64,000 nucleotides of DNA from Acytostelium subglobosum LB1 (lineage: Eukaryota > Evosea > Eumycetozoa > Acytosteliales > Acytosteliaceae): contig NW_012236518.1 of the NCBI RefSeq assembly GCF_000787575.1, positions 496,001-560,000 on the forward strand, in the 5' to 3' direction. A program made the position numbers and the translations under genes. Below the pieces are notes generated by a model that was not told the origin of the DNA, searched no databases, and was given only the letters and a program-made list of their open reading frames with translations. This document shows, piece after piece, positions 34,051 to 47,462 of the stretch; the first letter of the stretch is position 1, and each line of letters opens with the position of its first letter.

Positions 34051-35078
34051 TCTAATAAAGTGATGAACAAAGTTAGCATATCTGAGTTTGCAAAATAGTG
34101 AGTTGAGTTTGAATCAAACAAACTCCAAACATACCTGTGTGATGAGTGTGTGATTGTTCTTGTATCCAAAATGGGACGTTAAGGTTATTGACCGGGGTTA
34201 AAGGTTGGTTGGTTAAAGAATCTCTGTTGGGGAATAAGAAGGTAATAGGCATAAAAAGGTATAAGTATAAATGTCAATGATGATGTCCAGGAGCGAATGG
34301 ACAATGATGCCTCTTGGCAGCTTAGAGGTGAGAGAGTGAGAGAGTGATGCTTGGTTGGACAAATGCTTATTATGAATGAATGGATGGAAGGGATAGGATA
34401 GGGTAGGTAGTATATGATGGGATGGGGATGGGATGGGATGGACTGAATTGTGATTTGTTGTTGTTGATGATTGTGATTTCCTGGAGTGTCCGATCGCATG
34501 TCCAGGGACAAGACAGACAAACAAACACGAGTAAACAAATGTCTAATGAGACTGTTGGATGTTGGACGGCCAAAGAGACATTACCTTTTAGTTAGGATCC
34601 AGTGCTTGTTTGGAAATGAATGTGATAATGGGATGCTTTGTGCCTATTGGTGTCAACTCTGGATTGATTGATTGTTTGTTGATTGATTGGTTGGCTGTCA
34701 AATGATGATGGTTGAAACGCGTTAATAATTGGATGCGTGTGTGCCTGTTTGATTTGATTGAATGTTGTTGATTGATTGAAGTGATTGAAGTGATGTGATG
34801 TGCACGCGAAGTGNAAGTGATGTGATGTGGACGAGTGTGAGTGCCTCTTGGAGTCCGTAGGGACAAAATACGGTAAGGTAGTAGATGCGAGTTGGAATTG
34901 GCGTAGACAGGTCTATGTCTGTCTTATGTTGTATGTATGATTGTTGTTGTTGTTGTTTGATTGATGGATGTGGTGTGTATATTGGTTGTTGTAAGGACGT
35001 ACGTCTGATGGTTGGTGGGCTATAGGCACACGTGTGTGTCTGTGTGTGATGTAAATATATATCGCTAAACTAAGAAAT

Positions 35079-35115
35079 GATTGATTGACTGATTGATTGA
35101 TTGATTGATTGATTG
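35079..35115. repeat. (TTGA)n microsatellite
   Basis: About nine units with one ACTGA interruption, in the region upstream of the RWP-RK gene. Related TTGA/TCAA runs recur through spacers and introns of the whole window. Confidence 0.9.
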
Positions 35116-38100
35116 GATTGACTGATTGTTTCGATAACAAAGGGATATATATATATATGTGTATGAGTGTAATGTAATATATATATAATATATATTATGT
35201 GTTGTGATGTTTGGTTGTTGGAGAGTTTGGAAGTGACGCCGGCGGAATGTGATGTGGAAGGCGATTGATTGCTGTTTCCGTTTTAATCTTTAAATTGCGT
35301 CCAGCCACAGAGGGTTGAACCAAGTGATGGTTGGCTGGAACGACGTCGTTGGTTGGTTTGTGTTATGGTGTGTTGTGTGTTGTTGTGTTGTTGATGGTGG
35401 TATATATTATTATGTGTTTGTTTGTTGTTGTATTATGTGTATGTAAAGGGATACAAGTATGTATGTGTGTATGTGTGTGTATGAGGGAGAGAGTGTGGAT
35501 TGTGTGTGTGTGCACTACGACACTGATCTTGATCAAACCACCTCTTTAAATTAAACAGTTACACACACAGACAGTCACAGTCACAAAGGCAAAGACACAC
35601 ATACATAGTGTACAGACAGACAGACAGCCAGATGAGGAGGGTGTGATGGTTGGTGGATGTTGAGTCTCGTTGATGTGATTGTGAGGAGTTGGCGTGGGGT
35701 ATTGATTTCTTGCTGGATCACACTCGCACGAGCTCACGATCAATCATGCAAAAACTAAAAAAAAATAATAAATAGAACAGTGTGTGAAGGGATTTGATTG
35801 GGCTTGCGGGGCAGGCACACACAAAGTGATTGTTGGGGTGCGAACGATCACAAAGATAGATTGTGTGTGTGACTGTATTAAGGCTATGCGTGGTTGGGGG
35901 TACCTTGCCTTGATTGACCAGACAAAGCAAGAACACAGTCGAAACACAATCAACGCAACAAGCAATGTGGCAACAGCGACTGTTTGTGAGGGAGTTGTGG
36001 ATAGATGATAGAGATGAAGGCCTTTGCTCATGAGAACAATGGACCAGAGATGCGACCTACCTTATGAAGAAGGTTGTTCGGATTGTGGATAGAAAGGCTA
36101 ACTTTGGGTTAAAGAACAGTGAATGATGGATGTTTGAAAAGGGTTTGGAGGTCAGTCATTCATTCTGTCAATCAGGCATGTGAATATCATCCAGTTTGCA
36201 AACTGGTCTCGGGTACAATGTCGCGCGAGTTGTTCATGTTGGGGGTGGAGTGTGGTAGGGTCGGGTACTGGCCTTGTTCGATCATTAAGTTGATCGGTAA
36301 GGCCGATCCTTTGAACAACAGGTCCCACACATGAACACACGTGCTCACTTGTGAACAAACACGAATTAATAATAAACAAAGAGTTACAAACCTGAAGTGT
36401 ATATTTGTTTGATGGTTGATCGAATAAAGGTTGCATGTTGAAGATTGCGGTTTGTTTAGATGAGAGGACACAAAACTGTATGGAAGAGAACAGTCATAGT
36501 CTTGTCGACTACATGAAGGAAACCCTTGTGATATTGATTTTTTGGGAACCCAACAGCCACTCCGCTCATATGCTCCTTGAATCAAACACACACAAAAAAT
36601 GATTAATTAATTGATTGGATTGTTGGTGGGAGGGTTCGAGGGTTGTTGTTGTTTAGTGAATCATGGGTTTGTTGATGTGATGGTGTGACTGTTGGTTTGG
36701 GAACCAGTCGATGTTATAAGTGCCGACAACGAATAAATGTGTTTCATTGCATGTTAAAATAAATATCCAACATCAACAACAAAATAAAATAATATCTTTT
36801 GATTGATGGTGATTGTGATCTACCCGATTCGGGTGGATGTTTGAGGGTGGCGAATAATGGATAGTGTGCATAACTTAAATAATAATATTTACCTTTCGTA
36901 TTACTTGTCAATGTAACAAAGAGAGAGAGTATCTCAATGGATTTGAAAAGAGTTAAAGTGGTAGACTGACTGGACTTAATTGAAGGGAGGGTCCAATGAA
37001 CTGTCAATGACTCTGAGGGTATATTGCCAAGTATGTCAGGGATGAATATAGGTGATTGGATAGAATATGAAATGTCGTCGAAGACGAGTGTTCACTGCGA
37101 ATAAATCGATTGGAATTATAGTAGGTGTGTGTGTGGCTGTCGATTGATGCAAAGGCTAATTAATTAATATTGGAATTGTGTGTGTGATACTTATAAATAT
37201 ATTATATATAAATAAAGTATTATTATTATTATTATTATTATCACTGATGTAGATTGGGTATGATGTAATGCTTGAATAATGAATGGACATCCACATATTG
37301 AAATTACAATGAGTTGATGTGTGAGTGTGTGATTAAGTAAGCAAGCAAGCAATGGCTTACAACAAACCAACCAACCTATCCTATCCATCAACCACCATGG
37401 TACCTTTGCAGGAAAGGCCCTCCAATATGTATCGGGGAGGGCATACCATGTTCATTTCCAGTTCGATTATTAATAAATCGACCATTCTGTCTGTGTGAGT
37501 GTGTGTATGACAGAGTGTGTGTTGGTGATGTGGATGTCCATCCATTTGCGGCGGGTACATGACCATCTCCATCATGCCCTGTCTTGGACGTTGGGTGTGA
37601 AAGGGTTTGTCGATGAATGTTTGGAATGAAGGGGTGACCCCCGAATTTTGATTGGACAATTTAAAAAAAATCCAAAGCAAGTTCCTTTCCTCCATGGGTC
37701 TCATTGGACCAATGAAAGGTTATGGAAACTTGTTGACACAGTGTCAATTCAATGATTAACTGCTTTCACTCTTCTATCTCTATGTCTCTAATATGTTACC
37801 AGACACAGGAGGTGGACTAAGAAGTCCAAAGTAAACAATGCGATCTGTCAAATGATCACCCATTCAAGTCAATCTGAATGAATGAATACATTAAATGAAT
37901 GAATAAATGAATGAATATGACACATGAATGACATAATAATGTTCTGGAACAAGATGGACAAATGTAGATATTATGTTGACAATGATAAAATGAATGGAAG
38001 AATGAAAAATAAATGTTGGGGAAGATATATAGTGTAGTATAGTTACTTACTTAATTATAATTATTTTTAGATTATAGATTAGTTTATCGTGTATAACCTT

Positions 38101-39373
38101 TAAGTTATAATAGGGGCGCGACTGTCTCTTTACAAATGATTGAATGATTGTGTTGTTTGGATTCAGTTGGGACTGACTGTTGTGAGTTGAAATAGGCAGT
38201 GATTGAGTCGACTGAATCAAACACTTTGGACTGGTATGAAATGGATTGGATTGGATTGGATGGATTATAGTGTAGTGATCCAAAAGGTGTAGGGTTGTTT
38301 GATGTTGTTGTTGTTGTTGTAATCGATCACTCGATGTAGCTGGATGGTAATATATAATGGGGGCTAGATTGATTGATTGATTGATTACCAAGGCAAGGCA
38401 TGGTTAGGCATAGTACACACCACCATTCACATTCATTCATTCATTCAAAGTAGAGAGAGAGATAGTGAGGTTAACAAAGAAGAACCTAGGAAGATTCAGT
38501 TGGTGATGATGATGACGACGATGATGGACTGATGGAGGGTATCAATCATATAGATGTCCCTGTTTCCCAAGCTCACACACACTCTCACTCAATCACTTTC
38601 ATTCATTCATTCACACCACTACTTTCAAACACAAATACATAATCACTCTCGACCCAGGTCATTGATCAATCACTCGGGGTGTGATCAGCTGATCGAAAGG
38701 GGCTTTCATGAGGCCAGGCACTCACAACACATGGGTGTTGATTGATTAATTGATTAATGATAACCCTACCATGTAGTATGGGCACTACCTAATAGTGTAA
38801 CACTTAAAGGTGAATGTAGGGAAGAAGGGCCAATTGGAGATCGACTTCAATCAACATTTGATCTGAGTCAATCAATCAATCAATCAATCAATCTGTTATA
38901 AGTGTGTCATTGTATCTCGCCAACAACATCACCTGGGTGATACATGCCTCACATACTTGGACCTTTAGCTGGGTGCAGGGAGATTGAGTTCTGCTGCTGA
39001 ACTGTTTGTTGTTTGGATGAATGAATGAATGAATGAAAGATCGAATGAATGTCAAGTCCATTCATATTGGTTGGTTTTCCTTATAAATGGTATCCTATCA
39101 TCATCTTAGGATATAGAATAGTGTGATTGTATCTCATAGTGATGTGATGTGATTGATTGAATGAATGATTGTATACATTATTATATCATAATCAATCTTA
39201 TAATTATATGAATGAATCAATGAAAGATATTGAATTGGTGTATGTCGATTTCAGGACAACACCAGTCTGGTCCTGTCCAAACAAATGTCTGACTGTCGGA
39301 CAATGAAATTGATCATCATCATTGTGCCACATCACCCCCCGCCCACCAATCCCCGACGACTTAGAGACAAGAA

Positions 39374-39601
39374 TTAGATTGTGCCAGTCTTTGTAAGGTT
39401 GAGGTCTTGGACAGGCGTCGAAATAAATAGATATTTCAATAAAGTACCCGCAACAAAGTATCCAAGATTACGACTTGCAGATAAACTGAGCGATGTTAAG
39501 TGTTGTACAACGACAAATGGTTGAGAAAAGGTTATAACACGAATCGCATTAAGGTCTCTCTGCCAAGAATGGACTGGACTTGTTGTCCTCATGTACGACA
39601 T
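39374..39601 (-). CDS. Weak candidate small gene or gene remnant, 75 codons
   Basis: ATG-initiated frame ending in TAA within the gene-poor region. Unlike surrounding frames it has mixed amino-acid composition and a balanced codon look (VHSWQRDLNAIRVITFSQPF, NLGYFVAGTLLKYLFISTPV). No domain is recognised, no clear splice partners are visible and there is no homologue I can name. It may be chance, a small orphan gene, or an exon of something decayed. Confidence 0.2.
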   Translation of the reverse strand: MSYMRTTSPVHSWQRDLNAIRVITFSQPFVVVQHLTSLSLSASRNLGYFVAGTLLKYLFISTPVQDLNLTKTGTI

Positions 39602-39804
39602 GTCATTACTGGGGGATTCATTCTTATCAACCTAAGCTTGCATTCATCCTATCCTATGCACTGGTAACCAATCGAGGCAAGATAAGTAAGTAAGCATTAA
39701 TGAGCATGTAATGTTATGTGTACATGTATTGCAATTAAACAAACAGATAACCTAACATTATATATATACATAGATACATACATAGTACTTAATCAATCAA
39801 GTCA

Positions 39805-42800
39805 ATGGTCATCAGCAGTAGTGCAGTAACATTAATACATATATTACAACGTTTGGTTGTTTGTGTATTGTTGGGCATCATCTGCCTTACAACAACATTC
39901 AAGGATGACGCCAGAGGAGTAGGAGGTGTCGACGCGATGATTCAAGTGATGAACCTCACACTGTCCCAGAAAGGCTTGGTACAATTCGTACCATCACAAT
40001 CAATAAGATTGATGATACTTTATAATACAACGAATCCGATCACATCGTTCAACATCACATGTCCCTCATTTGTGAAGCCACCCAAGGTCCAGATCGGCGT
40101 CTTCTCCATGGTGCTCCAAACTATCACCATCGACATGTGGCTGTCGGACAACATACGCATCGACTACTCGCCATACTCCTCCACCGACAATATGCCCTCC
40201 ACGCTGATAATGACCTACATCGCGGATACCAAACCGGCAATCCTCTCGCACGCAGCCGTTGCCCGCCTCAACCAAAATACAACCTCATTCGAAGCACTGG
40301 TCCGGTTCGGCTTCTCACAAGAGGTCGAGGACTTTAATTTGGTCTGTAACACATCGGCACCGATACAGCTTGCCTGCGACCTGGTGCTGGCTGGCCCAAT
40401 GTCTCAATCGCCACTGTACATCGTACGACTGACGCCTCTGGCCAAGCCTGGCGCGGTACTTCGTCTGCCGTCTTCCGTGGACATCAGCTACATGCTACCC
40501 CCGGGCAGAGCTGCGACCACACAGACCAATGTGGCGCTGCGTCTGGACAGCTTGCAATCATTCGTCAGTGATGTCCAATATGTGATCGCCAACAACACGG
40601 TGGTGAGCGAGCAGTTGGCCGAGAACTACGTGTACACATATGTCACGGCCCTGTCCAACAATCGACTGGTATATTTTGATCATTCGCTTGGCCGTCCCGT
40701 GTCGGCCGTCCAGCAACTGCTTGGCAACCCAGGCAACTCACTGCTCCAATACCGAATGCCCTGGATCACATCGAACTCCTCATCATTTGGACTGTTCTCA
40801 ATGGCCACGACGGTATCACCATTGGCCAGTCCGATAATGTACACGAGAAAGTTCATCAAGCTACTAACATCGATGACGGGCAACAGCGATCTCGTCAAAA
40901 CAAACGTTATCGATATGACACTGCTCATCCCGGACAAGCTTGCCAATGTCTACGTCTATGGCAAGACCTTGCCCTTCCCCTATGGCTACCCATCGAGCTC
41001 ATCCTACCATTCAGACAAGTTCACTTTTGCCATGTCTTTCCCGACCACTGTGGCGCAGGTCCAAGTCCCCGTGACAGCCTACCATGGAACCGACATCTAT
41101 GTCGGGGGCGGGATTGTCTACAGCATCAAACCGAACAGTAAGGATGTCGCCCGCCCGGCCCTCACTTCACACTCATACATTTACTGACACTCTCTCTCAC
41201 TCACTCATGACATCCCATCGCCAACAGCACCTACGATTAACGTTCCTCATATGAACTCATTCGTTGTGGTTCCAACAGGTCCTTATTCATGTATTGTTCA
41301 GTTTAGCATTACTTGCGCATTGGGATTCTTGAAGGCAACCACTTCTTATGGACAGGTGATTACAACCGCTGACTTGGTGTCTGGTGACCTCGTCAATGGA
41401 GTGTACGAGGCAGAATTGGAGATGCCAACCACAATGGACTATCTACCAAGATTCAAACTGTCACTCTACGACACCAAGATGATCGAGGCATCATTCCTCG
41501 AGGGGATGCCAATCAATCAAAACTTTAACACTCAATTGACAAGACTTCCATATTGTATGTTATCACGCAATCAGTTACTCACTCCATCAATCAATCAATC
41601 AATCATACTTACTTTGATCAATTACATATAGTCTCACTCGATATTAATACGATCCAGAGCTTCAGTTTCCAACCCAACAACTTGGATGTGAGCAATGGTC
41701 CAAAGAGCACGACCCTTACCATCAAGGTGCCCACTCCTTGGAAGACTGGTGCACCTCGTTTCCAACTGTTTGTTAATCAAGGCGTTGAGTCAAAGGACTA
41801 CATATTCCAGGGTTATTATGATGCCAATCAACAATCTTATATCATTCCGATTACAGTCCGCGAGCGACTATTCACAGGACCCGTCAACTATGTCATCCAC
41901 TCTGACCCAACCCCCTTGACCCCATCACTACTGGCTTCCAACCCATCCATTGGGGACAATGCTTACCTCAATGTTGTTTCAGAATGTAAGTGTTGTTACA
42001 CCTGACCCCTGCCTTGGATACTAATCAATCAATCAATATAGTTGCCGACTTGATGGGACCGATGGTGGCCAACATCACTCAAATTCCATTCGCTACTGGC
42101 GATAATTATTACTTGTGGTATGTGGCAATCCAGGACTTGGAGTCTGGCATCAGGAATGTGGAAGCCTACGCTTGGACGGATATGTACCCAGTCATTCAAA
42201 ATATCACCAGATTCATTTCGTTTGTCGGTGGGGATGCTTTCACCGGCATCTACGCCATCAAGTTCTTCCCCAATCTCCAACCGCCAATGGACGTCAACTA
42301 CACACTGGAGCTGATTCTCACGGACAATCTAGGCAATCAAGCCTCGTCATTCAAGAACTACACCAACCCCGCACCCAACGTTGATCCATTCTTGAACATT
42401 ATCAACACGCCAATGTACTCTCTGCGCCAATACACAGTCCCTCGCAACTCGAGCATTGTAGTCACAACACCGCCAAGTGCTACACAAATGAAACTATTGA
42501 ATCCGGCAGCGACAATCAATGTGGCATCAATGACAAGGAACATCAGCATGTCCTTTACCCTCACCACCTCTGCACAATGTAGCATCACCAGGATCTTAAA
42601 CTTTAATGTCGATCATAGACCGATTGTATACATCCACTCAGTCTATGGCGATACCATTGCCGTCCCAGCTGTGTACACTACGAGCATTGCGGACACCACC
42701 ACAGGGTGGTCCATCAATGAGCAGCTGCCCTATGGCTTTGGCGCATATGGTCTGACAATGTCGATCTATGGCGTGCCCGACTCTTGCTACAACTACACCT

Positions 42801-44152
42801 CAATCCCATCCGTGCTGATGCTTGATTACATCAACATCACGACAGAGTTCAAGTTGACAGGCCCCGTCATCCTCTCAGCGAGCGACATCACCAGCCGTGG
42901 TGGCTTGCTCTCCATTCGCGGCAAGCAGTTTGGTTTCATCAACTCGACACAAACAATCCTGATGGTAGACTACACAGGCAATGCGACCAGCTTCCAGCAG
43001 GTGCCAACATCCTTTGTCAGTGGACCACTGGTCGTTGCCAGTATCTCTTCGTTCAGCAGCCCGTCCATCCTGATCAAGGTGATCACGCTGGGTGTCGAGT
43101 CCAATGTTTACAGGGTTGTGGCCTATATCGCCCCACCTCCAGTGATTGTCCCGACACAGCGCCCAACAACACCCCCATTGCACAGCAACCAGACATGTCC
43201 GGGTAGCCCACCATGTAGCAACCAGGGTCGCTGTGTGAATGCTCTCTGCGTGTGCAACCCGCCATGGTACGGTCCAACATGTGAGTCAGAGATCGTTGAC
43301 ACACCCGTCGAACACAATCCCAATGCACCAACCACAAGCTTTGACTTCTCCACCGGCGTGTCCGTTGTGGAGATTCAAGAGTTGACCAGTACTGGCGATA
43401 TCTTCCAGCGCTATAACCTGACATCGACTTGGGAGTACTCCAATGTTACAACCAACTATGGCCAGACATTCAACTACGTCTCCAAGCTGCCGACCAGGAC
43501 ACCCTCCAGCGTGTTAGTTCGCGTCGACTACTTTAACGTGGAGGCCAACGTAACATTTGCCAACAAACTATATACGATGCGGCCATCCACCGTCAAGTAT
43601 TCAATCTCAATCACCCAATATCCGTTCAACTCCACGGTCAACACTCTGCGCGTCCTCCTCACGGCCTCAATCAACAACACGATCGACGACTGCTCGTCCA
43701 GCTCGGATGTCGGACAGATCAACAGTCGCGTCCAATGGATCAAACTCAATGTCCGCGGCCACAGTCTGTACGGCCGATTCATCGACACTGGTGTTGTGGA
43801 CGGACGCCCAACCATCATTAACAACATCCTGATGAATGGTAATGGAAATGACAACAGTACAACCGATGGCCAATCAATTATTGCTATGGACATGCCATAC
43901 TTCCGCTTCACGGGCATGATTGATCCCGATTTCTCCGTGTTGGTGGACAAGAATTATAATGCCAACAAGTGTTCTAGTAGTAGTGGATTGAGCAACGAGG
44001 CCAAGATCGCCATCATTGTTGCAGTCTGTGGCGCCGTCTGTGTGGCCCTCGTCATCGTGGCCATACTCAAACGAAGTGAGATCAGAATGGCCGCTAAAAT
44101 GCTCAACAGGAAGCTGAGGCACAAGCAAGAAGTCAAGATGGACAACATGTAA
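39805..44152 (+). CDS. Large type I membrane protein with TIG and EGF-like domains
   Basis: Seen: exons 39805-41137, 41228-41554, 41632-41985 and 42042-44152 (introns 90, 77 and 56 nt), 1,374 residues. A hydrophobic N-terminal segment (VVCVLLGIICL, about residues 18-28) is a signal peptide or anchor. A long extracellular part rich in N-glycosylation sites (NxS/T) follows, then an IPT/TIG domain near residues 944-1040 (GPVILSASDITSRGGLLSIR), an EGF-like domain near 1055-1090 (CSNQGRCVNALCVCNPPWYG), and one membrane helix near 1325-1348 (IIVAVCGAVCVALVIVAIL) with a short basic tail. Known: dictyostelids have large families of this architecture, including adhesion and allorecognition proteins. 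Inference: cell-surface recognition or adhesion; the ligand cannot be read. It converges on UTP7 with a 60-bp gap. Confidence 0.88.
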
Positions 44153-44212
44153 ACCATGTTTACCCAAACAAATAAACCCTTACCCTTTGTGTTACTAATA
44201 TTATTATTATTA

Positions 44213-46191
44213 TTACTTCTTCTTTTGTTCGAAGCGAGACAGAGCACTCCTGGTCTTGGTTGGCTCCAAGATCTCGCGCTCTCGGGCCTCCTTCTGAGCC
44301 CTCTTCTTGGCCTCCATGGCCTCGACCTTCTTGTGATCGACGGTGACTCTGTTCTTGTCGACCTGTTTCTGGACCTCGCGCTTGTGCTTCTTCTCCTCGG
44401 TGCTGACATTCTGGTTGATCGTTCCAATGACGTTGGGATCCAGCGAGATCATATCGTATGGGATCTTCTCGAGCAGAGCGTGCACCTCGGCCTCGCTCTT
44501 CATCTTCTTGGTTGCGTATGGATCGGCCTCCAGTGAGTCGTACTGGGCCATACCAGAGCCTGGCACCAACATTGATGAGATACCCTTGCCGTGACCGGCA
44601 GTCATGACATCCTCGAATGGACAGAACTTGACTGAGGTAACATTGTCATGTACCTTGGGGATAAGGTATGGCTCGCTAATGCTTGGATCGAATGGGTTTT
44701 GCCATATGGATACCTGGCGTCCGTTGCCAATAGCCAACACGTTTGTGTCGGACAGTGCCATGGACGTGGGCACGTTCTTCACGCTGAAGGTGCGAACCTC
44801 CTCGTAGCTGTTTCTGAGATCAAACACTTTGACCATGCGGTCGAGGCCAGCAGTGACAAGGTAGTTGCCCGACAAACTGGTGGCGAGGGAAGTGATGGCG
44901 GTCTTGTGAGCGAGGATCTTGACGACCGGCTGGTGTGCCTTGGGCACCCACAGGTCGACAGAGCCGTTGGTGTAGCCGAGCTGAATGACGGCGTTGGAGC
45001 GATTCTGGCACATTGCCGACAGGGTGCCCTTGAATGAGTGATTGCCCTGTACACGACCAATCGATATGTCCTCGTAGACGAGCTTGCCGCGATTCGTAGC
45101 GCTCACCAAAAGGAAGTGGTACGGCAGGAATGAGAGGAACTTGGGGTCAAAGTGCGCCTTGAGCTGATGCAGCTGCACGCCAGCGCTGCTGTATATATAT
45201 GTGTACTTCTTTTGAGCGACGGCGAACATCTGTTCGTTGTGCAGGAAGCATGCGTGGCGTGCTGGCTGAGACAGATGAGTCTCTGTGATCTTCTTTCCAT
45301 TCCTCCAGTCGAGTGATGCAACGTGGCCCTTTGCACCGGCCATCAACAAGTACTTTCCATCGCGTGAGTAATCCAAAGTGTAAGGTCCATGATCCAACGT
45401 CAAGTCAAACACCTTATTCTTTGACTGCATGTCCACAGCCTTTACAATGTCCTTCTGTGTCAGTGCATATGTCCTCTCACCTTCGTCAGGCTGGATGAAT
45501 CTGTTGTGTCAGAGGCATGTTAGTGCACGATCATTCAATCAATCATCATTCAATCAATCAATCAAACATACCCAGCGTCTGCTTGGACCAAGATCTCAGC
45601 CTTGAGGGCAGAGATGGCTGCTGTTCTTTGGTTGGCAGCTTGTCTCTCGAGCTTTGCTTTGAGAACAGGGTTGGTGATACCTGTCGCTGGTACTATGTTG
45701 CCCTTCATGTACTTTCTCGCTCCAGTTGGTATACTCTTCAAATGTACTGGTGTATCCACTTCATCATGTTTCTCTTCATCCTCATCTTCATCATCATCAT
45801 TATTATTATTATTATCATTGTTGAACTCTGATGGATTCTTTCTCTTTTGACCAACTGGTACATCATCAATACCATCATTATCCTCATCATCGTCTTCCAC
45901 CTCTTGTTTGATCTTCTCGTCTTGGTCATCATCATCATCATCACTCTCATCATCTACCTCACCACTCAGCTCTGACACACTGAATAGGTTTGTATTCTTC
46001 CATAACTTTGTTCTATCCTCATCCTCATCATCTCTTGACTGTGCATCCATCGCATATTGTTCCTTTAAATGCTTTGCAACAAAGTCATCCTTCTTCTTCT
46101 TTGTCGTCTTCTTTGTATTATTTTTAGTTGTTGTAGATGTAGTTATAGTTGAAGTTGTCTTCTTATTCTTTTGGTTAGTTGATGGTGCCAT
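44213..46191 (-). CDS. utp7: U3 snoRNP protein UTP7/WDR46 (BING4)
   Basis: Seen: exons 46191-45572 and 45500-44213, 635 residues. A Lys/Thr-rich then strongly acidic N-terminus with Asn and Asp runs leads into a WD40 propeller starting near residue 225 (DHGPYTLDYSRDGKYLLMAG, GHVASLDWRNGKKITE, YSSAGVQLHQLKAHFDPKFL, AGLDRMVKVFDLRN). The C-terminal BING4-type region follows (VTSVKFCPFEDVMTAGHGKG, SMLVPGSGMAQYDSLEADPY) and the end is very basic. Known: UTP7 is an SSU processome component needed for 18S rRNA maturation in the nucleolus; its tail threads into the pre-40S particle. The SALSRFEQKKK end is typical. It shares a 243-bp divergent promoter with NOL12, another pre-rRNA factor. Confidence 0.94.
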
Positions 46192-46434
46192 TATTACTAT
46201 CTATCTATCTATCTATCTATCAATCAATCTAACTATCTTTGAGTCATTTGATCATTCATTCTCTTCAAAAGTCATCACTTCCTTCGTTCGTTTTGTTGTG
46301 TTTTTCGAATTATTTTAAAAATTAATTAAAAATCATACAATGGATAAAGACGACCGATTGATTGAATGAATCATTCACTCACTCACTCGTTCAAACTTAT
46401 AATATAATATATATAATTACCTGTACATATAATA
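46192..46434. promoter_or_regulatory. Compact bidirectional promoter, UTP7 and NOL12
   Basis: 243 bp between the two start codons. It contains a (CTAT)n tract at 46198-46220 followed by CAATCAATC, an AT-rich core (46305-46335) and TATAATATAATATATATAAT at about 46399-46418 just before the NOL12 ATG. No other coding signal. Both products act in pre-rRNA processing, so shared control is likely, but no specific factor site is identified. Confidence 0.6.
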
Positions 46435-47462
46435 ATGTCAGAGAGATCTGGATTCAAAAAGAGGAAGGCTGCACCAAAGGTCTCCTTCAAGCCAGAGGGT
46501 GACAAGGTCAAAGAGATCGTCTATGATGATCATCAGAGAACGTATGTTTGTTTGAATTGATTGATTGATTGATTGATTGATGATACTAATGAATGTAATG
46601 TATATATGTATGTAGTGACTACTTAACAGGATTCCACAGGAGAAAGAAGGCTAGAAGAGAGTTTGCTATGGAGAGAATTGCTGTCAAACAGAAGGAGGAA
46701 CAACGTGAACAGAAGAAGTTGGCAAAGTTGCAAAGAGAGGCATATCGTGATTCAATCATAAAGGCAAAGAGGATTGGTGAAGGAACCGTTGATGAAGATG
46801 ACTTTGATGATGATGAAGAAGAAGATGTTCAAGATGGTGAAGATGGTGACGATGATGATCAAGATCAAGATGGAGATGGAGTTACAAAGAAGAAGAAGAT
46901 TATAAGTACATCAACAGCTATTACAGAGACAGTACAACAAGAGTTTATGAATGATCAGAATGTTATAACTGCAACTATATCACCTTTGAACTTTGATGAC
47001 GATGATGATGAGAATCAGAATGCTGATGGTGAAGATATTGAAGATGATGACGAAGAGAATGAAGATGACGAAGACGACAAAACAAAGAAGATGAAGAATG
47101 GTAATCGTCAATCAACAAAGGAAAAGACACCAAAGAAGAACAAATATCAATTGGCAAGAGAGAAGAAGAAGGCTGAGGAGACGATATCATCCGAGCAGTT
47201 GACAGTGTTTGACGCATCAAAGAAGATATTCACCGATAATAGGACTGGCAAGAAGGTGATGATGAAGAAGGAGAAGGGTAAGCTGATACCCGTCGTCCTG
47301 TCGGCCGCCGCCGAGAACGCCATGCAACAAGGCTGGCAGCTGCCACGTATGCTGCGTGAGAAGCCCAAGAAGTCATGGTCCTTCACCGAGGCCAGGAAGT
47401 CCAGGAAGAAGACCAGAAAGGAGGGCAAGGGCAAGCCCAGTGCCAAGGCTGGCAAGGAATAG
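46435..47462 (+). CDS. nol12: Nucleolar protein 12 / RRP17-like 5'-3' exonuclease factor
   Basis: Seen: exons 46435-46541 and 46616-47462, 317 residues. The exon junction creates RTDYLTGFHRRKKARREF, the hallmark of the Nol12/Rrp17 family, followed by a Lys/Glu/Arg-rich helix (KQKEEQREQKKLAKLQREAY). The middle is almost entirely Asp/Glu-rich with two acidic blocks; the C-terminus is basic (NKYQLAREKKKAEE, RKSRKKTRKEGKGKPSAK). Known: yeast Rrp17 and human NOL12 act in 5' end trimming of 27S and 5.8S precursors and other RNA surveillance in the nucleolus. It is longer than most homologues because of the acidic inserts. The intron carries a TTGATTGA run directly after the donor. Ends 21 bp from the convergent JmjC gene. 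Confidence 0.82.

Larger units (their letters stand above)
34051..39804. other. 5.75 kb gene-poor region upstream of the RWP-RK gene
   Basis: The largest gap in the window, between the starts of two outward genes. It carries a probable 5'-UTR intron at 34052-34134, many TTGA runs, CA/TG-rich stretches (35440-35620), a GATCAGCTGATC palindrome at 38683-38694 and the undetermined base at 34814. Its open frames are short, low-complexity and without recognisable domains, apart from the weak candidate at 39374-39601. Probably long leader plus regulatory DNA for the RWP-RK gene and the EGF/TIG gene. Confidence 0.5.

Noticed and set aside
34588-35140. Ser/Asn/His-rich minus-strand frames spanning TTGA repeats and the N at 34814
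   Set aside because: They are translations of TTGATTGA repeats (INQSINQS) and not genes.
36625-36640. GGTTCGAGGGTT resembling a tRNA B box
   Set aside because: No cloverleaf, anticodon arm or acceptor stem can be built around it; other GGTTC-like sites also failed.
37381-37704. 107-codon minus-strand frame in the gene-poor region
   Set aside because: Composition follows CACACA repeats and there is no domain or intron context.
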